From contig QMXE01000003.1 in the NCBI GenBank assembly GCA_003661975.1, positions 1-40,021 on the forward strand: a stretch of 40,021 bases of DNA. The letters run 5' to 3'. Position 1 is the first letter of the stretch, and each line of letters begins with the position of its first letter. The notes under the pieces were generated by a model, which was given only the letters and a program-made list of their open reading frames with translations, searched no databases and had not been told where the DNA came from. Source of the stretch: Candidatus Bathyarchaeota archaeon. Lineage in GTDB: Archaea; Thermoproteota; Bathyarchaeia; Bathyarchaeales; DTEX01. Both the position numbers and the translations under genes were made by a program. Of this stretch, positions 23,722 through 32,014 are shown piece by piece.

Positions 23722-25398
23722 ATGAGTAGCAATCTCCTAGAGCAGAACTTGAAGACATCAATTCAGAATCTGTGCATGCGGAGATTCTCTGAGGAGATGC
23801 TGGCGGCCTCCGCCCAGCCAGTATTCGTAGGGATAAATGGAACAAAGGGCAGGATAGACGTAACTGTAATACTCAAGTCTTCAACCCGTAAGTTGTCTTA
23901 TAGACGGGAAACCCTCAGTGACAGAATAGTCTCCATCCTAGCAGCCGACCATAGAACATTCGAGATGGATGTCGAGAGCGACTGGCTTGGAGGATTACTA
24001 ACCGAGAGCCTGCTCTTTCCGTATGAGCCACTGATCAATGAGGCTCTCCTCAGACACTATGAGATCAAACTTAAAATGAGGATGATAAGCGAGATCATAG
24101 ATAATCTTATCCTCGAGTATCCGGAGCTCTCTAGGGAGATACTGATCAAACCCGAATACTTCATGTGGGAAACTATAGCTCGGAAGATCTCGCTGTATCC
24201 GCCGAGTATATGTAGGCTCTTAGATCCTAAACGCGGAGTGATCATCAGGGAAATTCAAGAATTGATCATGCCCGGTTTTCTTAAGGCCCTTAAGAGACTG
24301 GAAGGGGATCATGTAATCTCCATCTCAAATGGATATGTCAAGATAAGTGAACGCTATATTGAGTCCCTCAAGGGCTGGAGGATAAGAATTCCAAGTCTCC
24401 TCAGGAATGTCAGAGACGCCATACTTAGGCATGGAATTGAGTTCTTCCCTAAAATGATGAGTTCCCTCCTAGAAGATTATACTGCATTTACAACTCAATC
24501 AATTACTGAGGGAAGACTTCCATCTGAAATTGAAGATGCAAAGAGTTTCCTCTTCATTCCGACATCCTCGGGGCTGGCATCCCTGTCGGAAAAGAGGAGA
24601 ATCAGCAGCTTTATAGATTCCCTATTCGCAGGGAAGAGTTCAACTGTTAGGATTGAGAGGCTGGGAGGAGTATTAAACTCCGTTTATCTCATAACGGTTA
24701 GGGAGAATGGAGAGCTCAAGCGAAGAGTCGCAAAGGTCTTTAAGAGCTGGTATAACCTAAAGTGGCTTCCAATAGCATTATGGACCCTCGGATCAAAGGA
24801 GTTCGCGGTTTTGGGGAAGACGAGGCTTGAGAGAGAATACTCCATAAATAGGCTCCTCTCAAGCAATGGGATAGCTGTTCCGAGAATTCTGCATATAAGC
24901 CCATCTGAGGGGATACTGATTCAGGAATATATTGAAGGTGAGAGTTTAACGCGGATAATAAAGAGGATATGCTCATCAGGCGGCGATGACGAGCGGCTCT
25001 ACTCCATAATCAGCATGGTCGGAGAGGAGATAGCCAAGATCCACAGCTTAAACGTCTCGCTTGGAGACTGCAAGCCCGAAAACATCAAGTTAGCCGAGGA
25101 TGGAAGGATATTCTTTCTCGATCTAGAGCAGGCTGAGAGAGGAGGTGATCAAGCATGGGACATAGCAGAGTTCCTTTACTATTCGGGGCACTACGCCTCC
25201 CTATCTCCACTTAAAGTTCCAAGAAGAATTACTGAGAGCTTCATAGATGGGTATTTAAAGGGCGGGGAAAGGGTCGAGAATATTAAGCGTGTTAGATCAC
25301 CAAGATACATTAGGGCCTTCAGCTTCTTCACTCCGCCCCACATAATCTACGTAATAGCGAATACATGCATTAGGAAGATCAGGACGGAATCGGGCTGA
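23722..25398 (+). CDS. Bud32/RIO-like kinase with a large extra N-terminal region
   Basis: A 558-aa two-part protein. From about residue 305 it is a small-kinase fold: glycine-rich RLGGVLNSVYLITV, ATP-binding Lys in RRVAKVFKSW (about 338), helix C in LEREYSINRLL, hinge IQEYIEGESL, catalytic loop LGDCKPENIKL with Asp near 449, and metal-binding FFLDLEQA near 465. DLE in place of DFG and the DQAWDIAEFLYYSGHY segment place it with archaeal Bud32/ABC1-like kinases. The first roughly 300 residues are not part of any kinase. PVFVGINGTKGRIDVTVILKS resembles a degenerate nucleotidyltransferase strand-loop, followed by helices; this is tentative. It is the first gene before an RNase J-like nuclease and TrmI. 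Confidence 0.75.
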   Translation: MSSNLLEQNLKTSIQNLCMRRFSEEMLAASAQPVFVGINGTKGRIDVTVILKSSTRKLSYRRETLSDRIVSILAADHRTFEMDVESDWLGGLLTESLLFPYEPLINEALLRHYEIKLKMRMISEIIDNLILEYPELSREILIKPEYFMWETIARKISLYPPSICRLLDPKRGVIIREIQELIMPGFLKALKRLEGDHVISISNGYVKISERYIESLKGWRIRIPSLLRNVRDAILRHGIEFFPKMMSSLLEDYTAFTTQSITEGRLPSEIEDAKSFLFIPTSSGLASLSEKRRISSFIDSLFAGKSSTVRIERLGGVLNSVYLITVRENGELKRRVAKVFKSWYNLKWLPIALWTLGSKEFAVLGKTRLEREYSINRLLSSNGIAVPRILHISPSEGILIQEYIEGESLTRIIKRICSSGGDDERLYSIISMVGEEIAKIHSLNVSLGDCKPENIKLAEDGRIFFLDLEQAERGGDQAWDIAEFLYYSGHYASLSPLKVPRRITESFIDGYLKGGERVENIKRVRSPRYIRAFSFFTPPHIIYVIANTCIRKIRTESG

Positions 25399-25445
25399 GC
25401 AATCCATTTTTATCCATAATGAGCCTTAATCATTCTTGGTATGAG

Positions 25446-26759
25446 ATGACGAGCATAACCTTCTACGGCGGTGTCAATGAGATAGGTGGAAATAAGATCC
25501 TCATAGAAGATGAGGATTCAAGGATACTTCTAGACTTCGGCATGTCATTCACCCTGAGATACCAGTATTACTCAATTCCATTTCTATCGCCCAAAGATGA
25601 GAATGACCTACTAGAATTTGGGATCCTACCTCGGCTTCGGGGGGCATACCAGTTTGAGTGTGATGAACCAGCAATAGATGCTGTCTTTCTTTCACATTCA
25701 CATCTCGACCACTCGGCGTACATATCCTTCCTCAAAAGGGAGATACCAGTCTACTGCGGCGAGACAACCGCGACCATATTAAGGGCCTACAGTGAAGTCC
25801 ACCTTCCCAGCCTAGAATTCAATATTGAAGGATTAAGATTCAATACGTTCAGAACTGGAGATAAAGTGAGGATTGGAAGCATCGAGGTTGAACCGATCCA
25901 CGTGGATCATTCAGTTCCAGGATCCTATGGTTTTATAGTCCACACAACCTCCGGGACGATCATCTATACGGGAGACTTCAGGAGGCATGGTTCAAGACCC
26001 GATTTAACGGAGGACTTCATAGGCAGATCCTCTGAGAGCCATCCGGAAGCCCTGATCTGTGAGAGCACGAATATGGCTTCAGTTGAGATATCATCTGAGA
26101 GGGAAGTGATGGAGAAGATCAATAATGTGGTCAGTAGAGCATCTGGACTTGTGATGGCAAACTTCTCATGGGCTGATATTGACAGGCTTAGATCATTCTA
26201 TGAGGCCGCTGAGAAGAATGAGAGAAGCCTCGTCGTCACGCCTAAACAGGCTCATCTATTGAATCAGCTAAGCGGAGATCCACACTTGAATGTTCCGAAG
26301 ATCGATGAGCTCCTAATCTTCAGGAGGGAGAAGAAGAGATATTATGATTGGGAGAAGGAGATTATGGATTCAGCCGAGACGATAGATTCCCATGAGATAT
26401 CGGGGAGGCAGAGCGAGATCATCCTTGTCTGCTCCTTTTATGACCTGACCGAACTGACGGAGATAAGACCCGATGCCGGAAGCTGCTACATATTATCCGC
26501 TTCCGAGCCATTCAATGAGGAGATGGAGATGGACTATAATAGGCTGATAAACTGGCTTGAGCACTACGGCCTCCCACAATTTCACATTCACGTATCCGGG
26601 CATATCACGCCTCTGCATCTCAGAGAATCGATCATGACGATAGATCCGAAGCTTGTATTTCCAATTCACGGAGTCCACCTGGATCTCTTCCGCAGATTCA
26701 TGAGGGATATAAGAGGCGAAATAATAACGCCTGAAAAGGATAAAAGATATCGGATTTAA
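25446..26759 (+). CDS. RNase J-like MBL/beta-CASP-type nuclease
   Basis: A 437-aa metallo-beta-lactamase nuclease. ITFYGGVNEIGGNKILIED is the usual opening, LSHSHLDHSAY is the HxHxDH metal motif, then HVDHSVPGSYGF, YTGDFRRHG, a central region in the beta-CASP position (WADIDRLRSFYEAAEKNERSLVV), and C-terminal HVSGHI and FPIHGVH. It is related to archaeal RNase J/epsilon-type 5'-3' exonucleases, but with a smaller, diverged beta-CASP part. The frame opens at ATG 25419; however, a TATA-like ATTTTTAT at 25405-25412 puts the transcript start after that codon, and ATG 25446 places the conserved strand at the N-terminus. It follows the kinase by 47 nt and precedes TrmI by 30 nt. Confidence 0.83.
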   Translation: MTSITFYGGVNEIGGNKILIEDEDSRILLDFGMSFTLRYQYYSIPFLSPKDENDLLEFGILPRLRGAYQFECDEPAIDAVFLSHSHLDHSAYISFLKREIPVYCGETTATILRAYSEVHLPSLEFNIEGLRFNTFRTGDKVRIGSIEVEPIHVDHSVPGSYGFIVHTTSGTIIYTGDFRRHGSRPDLTEDFIGRSSESHPEALICESTNMASVEISSEREVMEKINNVVSRASGLVMANFSWADIDRLRSFYEAAEKNERSLVVTPKQAHLLNQLSGDPHLNVPKIDELLIFRREKKRYYDWEKEIMDSAETIDSHEISGRQSEIILVCSFYDLTELTEIRPDAGSCYILSASEPFNEEMEMDYNRLINWLEHYGLPQFHIHVSGHITPLHLRESIMTIDPKLVFPIHGVHLDLFRRFMRDIRGEIITPEKDKRYRI

Positions 26760-26789
26760 TAATACACTAAAAGAGGTCAGTGATCAATC

Positions 26790-27563
26790 TTGGAGAATAT
26801 CATCCGAGAGGGGGATGATGTGCTTTTATATCTAGATAAGAGGAGAAGCTACCTTGTTAGGATAGAAAGGCAAAAGAGGATTCACACGCATAAGGGCTTC
26901 ATAGACCTAACTGGGCTGATAGGCAGAGAATTTGGCACTCGAATACATAGCAATAAGGGAGTTGAATTCATAGCGTTCAAGCCGACAATAAGGGATTACA
27001 TATTTAAGATCTCGAGGAGAACGCAGATAATATACCCAAAGGATATATCCCTAATAGTATTCTTCAGCGGGATCGAGCCTGGAAGCCGAGTTGTTGAGGG
27101 AGGAACAGGGGCTGGAGCTTTGACGGCGGCCTTGGCGAGTTATGTGAGGCCGTCCGGAAAAGTTTATAGCTATGAGATCAGAAGGGAATTCCTGGAGGTG
27201 GCGGCTGAAAACCTTAGGAGAATAGGCATGATCGATTATGTCGAATTAAAGAATAGAGATTTAACGGAGGGAATAGAAGAGAGGGATGTCGACGCCGTCA
27301 TCTTAGACATGGCGACTCCTTGGCTTGTAGTTCCGCATGCCTATGAGGCGCTTAGGGGAAGCGGAGCCTTCGTATCATTCAGTCCAACCGTGGATCAAGT
27401 CGTAAAGACTGTTGAGGCTCTGAGGCAGTATGGATTTGCGGGCATAGAAACATTCGAGTCGATGTTTAGGGGAATGCAGATAGAGAGGGGTAGAACTCGC
27501 CCTGAGACATTGATGACTGGTCATACGGGATATATAACTGTCGCGAGGAAAGCATTGAAGTAA
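26790..27563 (+). CDS. trmI: tRNA (adenine-N1)-methyltransferase, TrmI family (m1A57/58)
   Basis: A 257-aa class I SAM methyltransferase. In archaea TrmI methylates adenines 57 and 58 of the tRNA T-loop. The N-terminal beta domain (REGDDVLLYLDKRRSYLVRI; RIHTHKGFIDL; NKGVEFIAFKPTIRDYIFKISRRTQIIYPKDISLI) is family-typical. The SAM motif is VVEGGTGAGALTAALA, the acidic loop YSYEIRREF, and the catalytic NPPY-like position reads ILDMATPW. The start is TTG behind GTGA with 6-nt spacing. It adds a second T-loop methylation enzyme to the window besides Trm56. Confidence 0.92.
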   Translation: MENIIREGDDVLLYLDKRRSYLVRIERQKRIHTHKGFIDLTGLIGREFGTRIHSNKGVEFIAFKPTIRDYIFKISRRTQIIYPKDISLIVFFSGIEPGSRVVEGGTGAGALTAALASYVRPSGKVYSYEIRREFLEVAAENLRRIGMIDYVELKNRDLTEGIEERDVDAVILDMATPWLVVPHAYEALRGSGAFVSFSPTVDQVVKTVEALRQYGFAGIETFESMFRGMQIERGRTRPETLMTGHTGYITVARKALK

Positions 27564-27629
27564 GGCATAGAAGATAAAGTATATGTGTTTGATATTGTGT
27601 GATCTTTTGAGAATGCGGGGAATCCGGGC

Positions 27630-28226
27630 TTGTCTGATAGAGGAGTAAACTCTGGAAGGGATAAGGCCTTAAAGAGTGGATTATTCGGATTCGTCATGCT
27701 CATTCTGCTTGCGCTCATTGGAAGCTTATCTCTCCAATGGATCCTCTCGTTTGCCCTTCATACGAGTGTCCCATTGCATACGCCTATATCGGGAAGCATG
27801 GAGCCGACGTTAAAAATAGGAGATCTACTCGTAATATGTGGAGGACTGAAAGCTGAGGATATCCATGCCAGCCCTAAAGATGGAGACATAATAGTCTTTA
27901 AGAATCCGGATAACCCGAAGGGCATGCCCATAGTTCATAGGGCCATAGGGAAGTTCCAGAAGGATGGGAAGTGGTATTTCATAACGAAGGGAGACAACAA
28001 TTACTATGATGATTATAAGCTCTTCGGCTGGATAATCCCAGAGGACTACATAATCGGGAAGGTGATCTTCGTTATTCCCAAGCTCGGATATGTCTTTAGG
28101 GGGCTTGACGAGATAAAATTGCAGATCGGAGGGTTCGTGGTCACCCTAAGGATGATCCTGATTGCTGTAGATGTTGCGGCACTGTTATATCTGCAACTGG
28201 CGGATTACCGAAGTGAAGGCGAATGA
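27630..28226 (+). CDS. Signal peptidase I, archaeal/eukaryotic (S26B) type
   Basis: A 198-aa membrane protease that removes signal peptides on the outer face of the membrane. An N-terminal hydrophobic helix (FGFVMLILLALIGSLSLQWIL) precedes the nucleophile Ser in ISGSMEPTLKIGDLL. A catalytic His (MPIVHRAI) replaces the bacterial Lys, and an Asp lies in TKGDNNYYDD. A second hydrophobic helix is near the C-terminus (LRMILIAVDVAALLYLQL). This Ser-His(-Asp) arrangement is that of the archaeal and ER enzymes. The start is a TTG. Confidence 0.93.
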   Translation: MSDRGVNSGRDKALKSGLFGFVMLILLALIGSLSLQWILSFALHTSVPLHTPISGSMEPTLKIGDLLVICGGLKAEDIHASPKDGDIIVFKNPDNPKGMPIVHRAIGKFQKDGKWYFITKGDNNYYDDYKLFGWIIPEDYIIGKVIFVIPKLGYVFRGLDEIKLQIGGFVVTLRMILIAVDVAALLYLQLADYRSEGE

Positions 28227-28271
28227 AAAGCTCGTATAGACCATTAAATATAAATTGTGCCGCTTCAATCC

Positions 28272-28279
28272 TTTATAAG
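28272..28279 (+). promoter_or_regulatory. TATA-box promoter of the TBP operon
   Basis: TTTATAAG, preceded by a further AT-rich segment at 28245-28258, predicts a start near 28302 and a leader of about 21 nt that includes GAGGCGA exactly 5 nt before the TBP ATG. Confidence 0.55.
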
Positions 28280-28322
28280 AAAGATAAAGTCCAGCTGGCC
28301 AATTCTGTAAGAGGCGAATCGA

Positions 28323-28883
28323 ATGCCAAAGGTTAAAGCGCAGATTAGAATAGAGAATGTAGTTGCTTCTGCCTCTCTAAATCAAAGGATTGATCTGAAG
28401 GCTGTAGTTAAGAGCTATCCCGGGGTTGAGTATCGCCCGGAGCAATTTCCCGGCTTGGTATTCAGGCTGAAAAAGCCGAAGACCGCAACTTTGATCTTCA
28501 ATTCTGGGAAGATGGTGTGCACGGGTGCCAAGTCTGAGAGGGAGGCTCGTGGAGCGGTAATGAAAGTCATCAATGAACTAAAGAGAAGTGGAATAGTTAT
28601 AGTCGGTAAGCCGGATCTTAAGATTCAGAATATAGTTGCCTCTGCAAATCTATCTGGAATAATCGATCTTGAGCAGGCAGCGTTCGCTCTTGGGAAGACG
28701 ATGTATGAGCCTGAACAGTTTCCCGGCTTAATATACCGCATGGACGATCCGAAAGTCGTTATTCTCCTATTTGCAAGTGGAAAACTCGTATGCACTGGGG
28801 CTAAAAGGGAGGAAGACGTCTACATAGCCGTTGAGAAGCTGCACAGAAGACTTGAAGAGGAAGGTCTTATCTACTATGAGTGA
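28323..28883 (+). CDS. tbp: TATA-box-binding protein (TBP)
   Basis: TBP binds the TATA box and with TFB recruits RNA polymerase. The 186-aa protein is the usual archaeal saddle of two direct repeats: IENVVASASLNQRIDL ... VEYRPEQFPGLVFRL ... ATLIFNSGKMVCTGAKSERE and IQNIVASANLSGIIDL ... MYEPEQFPGLIYRM ... VILLFASGKLVCTGAKREED. The four DNA-intercalating Phe-type positions are mostly kept (LVFRL, LIFNSG, LIYRM, LLFASG). The tail is short and mildly acidic. The TGA overlaps the GTG of the SIS gene, an unusual tight coupling for tbp. Confidence 0.97.
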   Translation: MPKVKAQIRIENVVASASLNQRIDLKAVVKSYPGVEYRPEQFPGLVFRLKKPKTATLIFNSGKMVCTGAKSEREARGAVMKVINELKRSGIVIVGKPDLKIQNIVASANLSGIIDLEQAAFALGKTMYEPEQFPGLIYRMDDPKVVILLFASGKLVCTGAKREEDVYIAVEKLHRRLEEEGLIYYE

Positions 28884-29983
28884 ATATATCAATTATGGGG
28901 ATGTCATCGAATATTTATGAGCATTACATGCTCAGAGAGATCCTTGAGGAGCCTGGGGCGTTAAGGAGGACGATAGATCTAGAGCGAGGTAGGATAAGGA
29001 GCGTGGCAAACAGGGTAGTCGCTGAGAATTATGAGATGATTTATATAACGGGGAGCGGAACGAGCTATCACGCTGGACTTGCAAGCCAGTATGCATTATC
29101 TAATCTGTCTGGTCTCACGGCATCGACATTACCCGCTTCGGAGTTTGACCGTTGGGTTCCAAGGAGGTTCTCAAGGCGGACATTATTGATCGCGATATCC
29201 CAATCCGGTGAGAGTTCGGATATTTTGGAGGCTGCTGACGCGGCTTCTGAAAGGGGCATCCCCATACTTGCGGTTACTAATACTCCGGGCAGCAGCTTAG
29301 CGGAGAAGGCTGACTTCCAGATCTTCCCGAGATCCGGAAGGGAGAATGCCGTTCCGGCGACGAAGACTTATGTTACGCAGTTAATGAGTCTATTCATGCT
29401 CTCGTTGGAGCTCGCCATGAGAAGAGTGGGGAATGATGAACTTTCAGATTTTAGGGAGCGCCTTTACATGGCTCCTCAAGCAGCTGAATGCACATTGAAA
29501 TCTTTAATCTCCAAGGTTAGGGAGGCTTCTAGAAGATTTAAGGATTTAAATGTTATCTTCCTGCTTGGAAGCGGATCAAATTTCGCAACGGCGTTGGAGG
29601 GAGCATTAAAGCTGAAGGAGACTTGTAATGTTTTCTCTGAGGGATTCGCTACGGGGGAGTTTCTGCATGGACCATTGAGGCTCGTAAATGAGGGTACCCT
29701 CGTGATAATGATGGCGACTCCGGATGAGATCGAGTCGATCGTTGAGTTGAATAGGAGCTTGAAGGGTTTTGGAGCGTTTACGATGCTCATATCTGAGGGG
29801 ACGCCTAAAGTTACGCGATTATCCAATGAGGTTGATGAGATCTTCACTGTTTCATCTGGTATGCCGCGGATATTCTCTCCGCTCCTCTATGTCCTGCCGC
29901 TTCAGGTATTCGCTTATTACTCCTCCGTAATTAGGGGCTTTAATCCGGATAGACCTGAGAAGCTCAGGAAGGTGGTGAGGTGA
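28880..29983 (+). CDS. Double-SIS sugar isomerase, GlmS isomerase-domain-like
   Basis: A 367-aa cytoplasmic protein with two SIS domains and no glutaminase domain. YEHYMLREILEEPGALRRTI matches the GlmS isomerase entry helix. SIS1 has YITGSGTSYHAGL, AISQSGESSDILEA and VTNTPGSSLAEKAD; SIS2 has IFLLGSGSNFATALEGALKLKETCNVFSEGF, EFLHGPLRLV and the C-terminal lysine region. Without the glutaminase it cannot use glutamine; deaminase/isomerase or ammonia-dependent activity on glucosamine-6-phosphate is possible, as for GlmD of Thermococcus. GTG 28880 overlaps the TBP stop; ATG 28901 (start of MSSNIYEHYM) is an alternative. It is translated with TBP and the HAD gene. Confidence 0.87.
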   Translation: MNISIMGMSSNIYEHYMLREILEEPGALRRTIDLERGRIRSVANRVVAENYEMIYITGSGTSYHAGLASQYALSNLSGLTASTLPASEFDRWVPRRFSRRTLLIAISQSGESSDILEAADAASERGIPILAVTNTPGSSLAEKADFQIFPRSGRENAVPATKTYVTQLMSLFMLSLELAMRRVGNDELSDFRERLYMAPQAAECTLKSLISKVREASRRFKDLNVIFLLGSGSNFATALEGALKLKETCNVFSEGFATGEFLHGPLRLVNEGTLVIMMATPDEIESIVELNRSLKGFGAFTMLISEGTPKVTRLSNEVDEIFTVSSGMPRIFSPLLYVLPLQVFAYYSSVIRGFNPDRPEKLRKVVR

Positions 29984-29985
29984 GA

Positions 29986-30684
29986 ATGGGTAGGGTGAAG
30001 GCTGTAACATTCGATATAGAGGATACGCTCTACGATGCTTCCCTGCAGATGAGGATGGCGCGTTTGAATGCTATTAGGGCTATGAATGAGGCTGGGCTTC
30101 CGATAGATCTTGAGGCTGGATATAAGGTGCTGGAGGAGATCGTTAGGGATTACGGCGTCCACTATACTAAGCACTTTGATAGGCTGCTTGAGCGGTTAGG
30201 CTTGAGGTGGAATCCTAGGGTGATAGCGGCTGGGGTTGTAGCTTACCGTGAGACGAGCGAGGCCTATTTGAAGCCATACGCCGATACCATTCCGACGCTT
30301 ATTAAGCTGCGTGACTTAGGATATAAGATCGGTGTGATCGCCGAGGGCAGATCAGTTAAGGAGTGGCAGAAGCTCATACAGTTGGGTGTTGATCACATCT
30401 TCCATTCGGTTCTGATATCGGAGGATCTGGGATCTGAGGAGTTCACGGTTGAGCAGTTCATCGAGGCAGCTCGGAGATTGAATGTTAAGGCTGGGGAGGC
30501 GATTTATGTGAGTAGTAAACCTAATAGAGGCATATTATACGCCAATAAGGCTGGATTTATAACCGTTAGGATTAGGCGGGGGGACTCGTTCGCTGAGAGG
30601 CCGAGGGAGGCCGGAAGCGTAGCGGATTATGTGATAGACTCCCTAGCGGAGATATTCGATATTCTGAAGTCTTTGGATGAGTAG
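29986..30684 (+). CDS. HAD-superfamily protein with degenerate catalytic motifs
   Basis: A 232-aa HAD-like protein with an alpha-helical cap. Motif I is FDIEDTLYD: the nucleophile Asp is kept but the general acid Asp at +2 is Glu. Motif II, normally Thr/Ser after a hydrophobic strand, reads GVIAEGRSVKEW. Motif IV, which should hold the Mg-binding Asp pair (GDxxxxD), reads YVSSKPNRGILYANKAG and has no Asp. Loss of these residues suggests a non-catalytic or altered protein. It starts 2 nt after the SIS stop (GTG 29980 is an overlapping alternative), so it is in the TBP-SIS operon. Related archaeal HAD proteins are predicted phosphatases. Confidence 0.82.
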   Translation: MGRVKAVTFDIEDTLYDASLQMRMARLNAIRAMNEAGLPIDLEAGYKVLEEIVRDYGVHYTKHFDRLLERLGLRWNPRVIAAGVVAYRETSEAYLKPYADTIPTLIKLRDLGYKIGVIAEGRSVKEWQKLIQLGVDHIFHSVLISEDLGSEEFTVEQFIEAARRLNVKAGEAIYVSSKPNRGILYANKAGFITVRIRRGDSFAERPREAGSVADYVIDSLAEIFDILKSLDE

Positions 30685-30767
30685 TATCGGAATGTATAAA
30701 GCCATTTAAATATCCTTTTGTCTACATGAATATTTAGATTTAGATATTATCTGTTGCGGTGGGAATT

Positions 30768-31190
30768 TTGAAGGTATCAGAGGCTATGGATGAGGAGATA
30801 GTTACTGTAGACGAGAACGTCTCGGTTGCTGAGGCAGCGGCTAAGATGAGGGAGAAGGGTAAGGGATGCGCGATCGTTCTTAGTCAGTGTAGGCCAGTCG
30901 GCATGGTGACTGAAAGGGACATAGCATACAAGGTTGCGGCGGAAGGTCTGAATCCGAAGAAGGTGAGGGCTAAAGAGATAATGTCAACTCCGCTGATAGA
31001 GGTTGATCCTGATGCCGACCTCATAGCCGCAGCGAAGATAATGGATGAGCATAAGATCAGGAGGCTGGCCGTTGTTAGAAAGGGCATCCTATACGGCGTC
31101 ATCTCAGCCTTGGATATAGCTCGGAACCTCGAGGGATACGTTGAGAGCGAGGTTCGCAAGATCCTCAGATATGCATTCTTCATGGCTTAA
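30768..31190 (+). CDS. CBS-domain pair protein
   Basis: A 140-aa protein made of one Bateman module: CBS1 VSEAMDEEIVTVDENVSVAEAAAKMREKGKGCAIVLSQ ... VGMVTERDIAYKV and CBS2 VRAKEIMSTPLIEVDPDADLIAAAKIMDEHKIRRLAVV ... YGVISALDIARNL. Such modules bind adenine nucleotides or SAM and regulate partners. The TTG start has GGTGG 5 nt upstream. No effector domain is attached. The partner is unknown; the MscS channel gene follows but has a separate leader. Confidence 0.88.
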   Translation: MKVSEAMDEEIVTVDENVSVAEAAAKMREKGKGCAIVLSQCRPVGMVTERDIAYKVAAEGLNPKKVRAKEIMSTPLIEVDPDADLIAAAKIMDEHKIRRLAVVRKGILYGVISALDIARNLEGYVESEVRKILRYAFFMA

Positions 31191-31272
31191 AATGTAAGTT
31201 CACACGGTTCAGTGCACTACTGGAGCATAAATGTTATTTACTGTGTATTTAACCTACTTGTCGGTGTCGTGT

Positions 31273-31929
31273 ATGCATCCAGATATAGTTAAGGTTGAAG
31301 AGAAGTTAAGGAGTATTCGCCGTGGAGGCTACAAGGTTATCCTCTACTTGACAACCCTCATACTCTCGCTTTCCATCGTGAATTACATTTTCGGCGAGGC
31401 TCCATTCGCTGAGGTTCCGGTTTTCCTGCAACCATACAGAGAATCAATCATGCTTATGAGGCCTCTTCTCATATATGTCCGTGCGGCCTTGATCTTCATC
31501 TTTGGATATCTAGCACTAAACTCGATATGCACGATCATCTACATTTATGCCCTTAGGGTGGCAGATAGGAACACAGCGGCTACGATAAAGAGTTTAGCGA
31601 GGATCTCGGGTATAGCGATACTGCTTGGGCTTGTCGGATCAGTATTTAATGTGAGTCCGGCCGCTGCATTAACAATCGGATCCTTCGGCGGAATGATAGT
31701 CGGCTTCGCCTTTCAAACCACCATGACCCACGTGATAGCGGGCGTCTTCCTGCTGATTACAAGGCCATTCTCCTATGGTGATACTATAACCGTTGCTGGT
31801 CAAACAGGGGTTGTCAAGGAGATTAGGCTTATGCATCTCATCCTAGATGCTGGTGGAGAGGAGATCCTCATACCGAGCGGAACCGTTGTGACTCAGATCC
31901 TCAGGAGGAAGACCTCGCAGCAGAATTGA
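31273..31929 (+). CDS. Short MscS-type mechanosensitive channel
   Basis: A 218-aa membrane protein with three hydrophobic helices (VILYLTTLILSLSIVNYIF; PLLIYVRAALIFIFGYLALNSICTIIYIYAL; ISGIAILLGLVGSVF), then the pore-lining glycine/alanine-rich helix (ALTIGSFGGMIVGFAFQTTMTHVIAGVFLLITRPFSYGD) and the first part of the beta domain (DTITVAGQTGVVKEIRLMHLIL ... GEEILIPSGTVVTQILRR). It stops there, lacking the alpha/beta C-terminal vestibule of full MscS. GGTGT lies 5 nt before ATG 31273; ATG 31231 is an alternative without SD. Confidence 0.83.
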   Translation: MHPDIVKVEEKLRSIRRGGYKVILYLTTLILSLSIVNYIFGEAPFAEVPVFLQPYRESIMLMRPLLIYVRAALIFIFGYLALNSICTIIYIYALRVADRNTAATIKSLARISGIAILLGLVGSVFNVSPAAALTIGSFGGMIVGFAFQTTMTHVIAGVFLLITRPFSYGDTITVAGQTGVVKEIRLMHLILDAGGEEILIPSGTVVTQILRRKTSQQN

Positions 31930-32014
31930 TGGGATAAGAGCTGTAGCCATGCATGAGTATTTCTCAAAATGTTAAAAGGGGACTGTTCTTTATAGTTGAT
32001 CGTTGGTGATCGAT

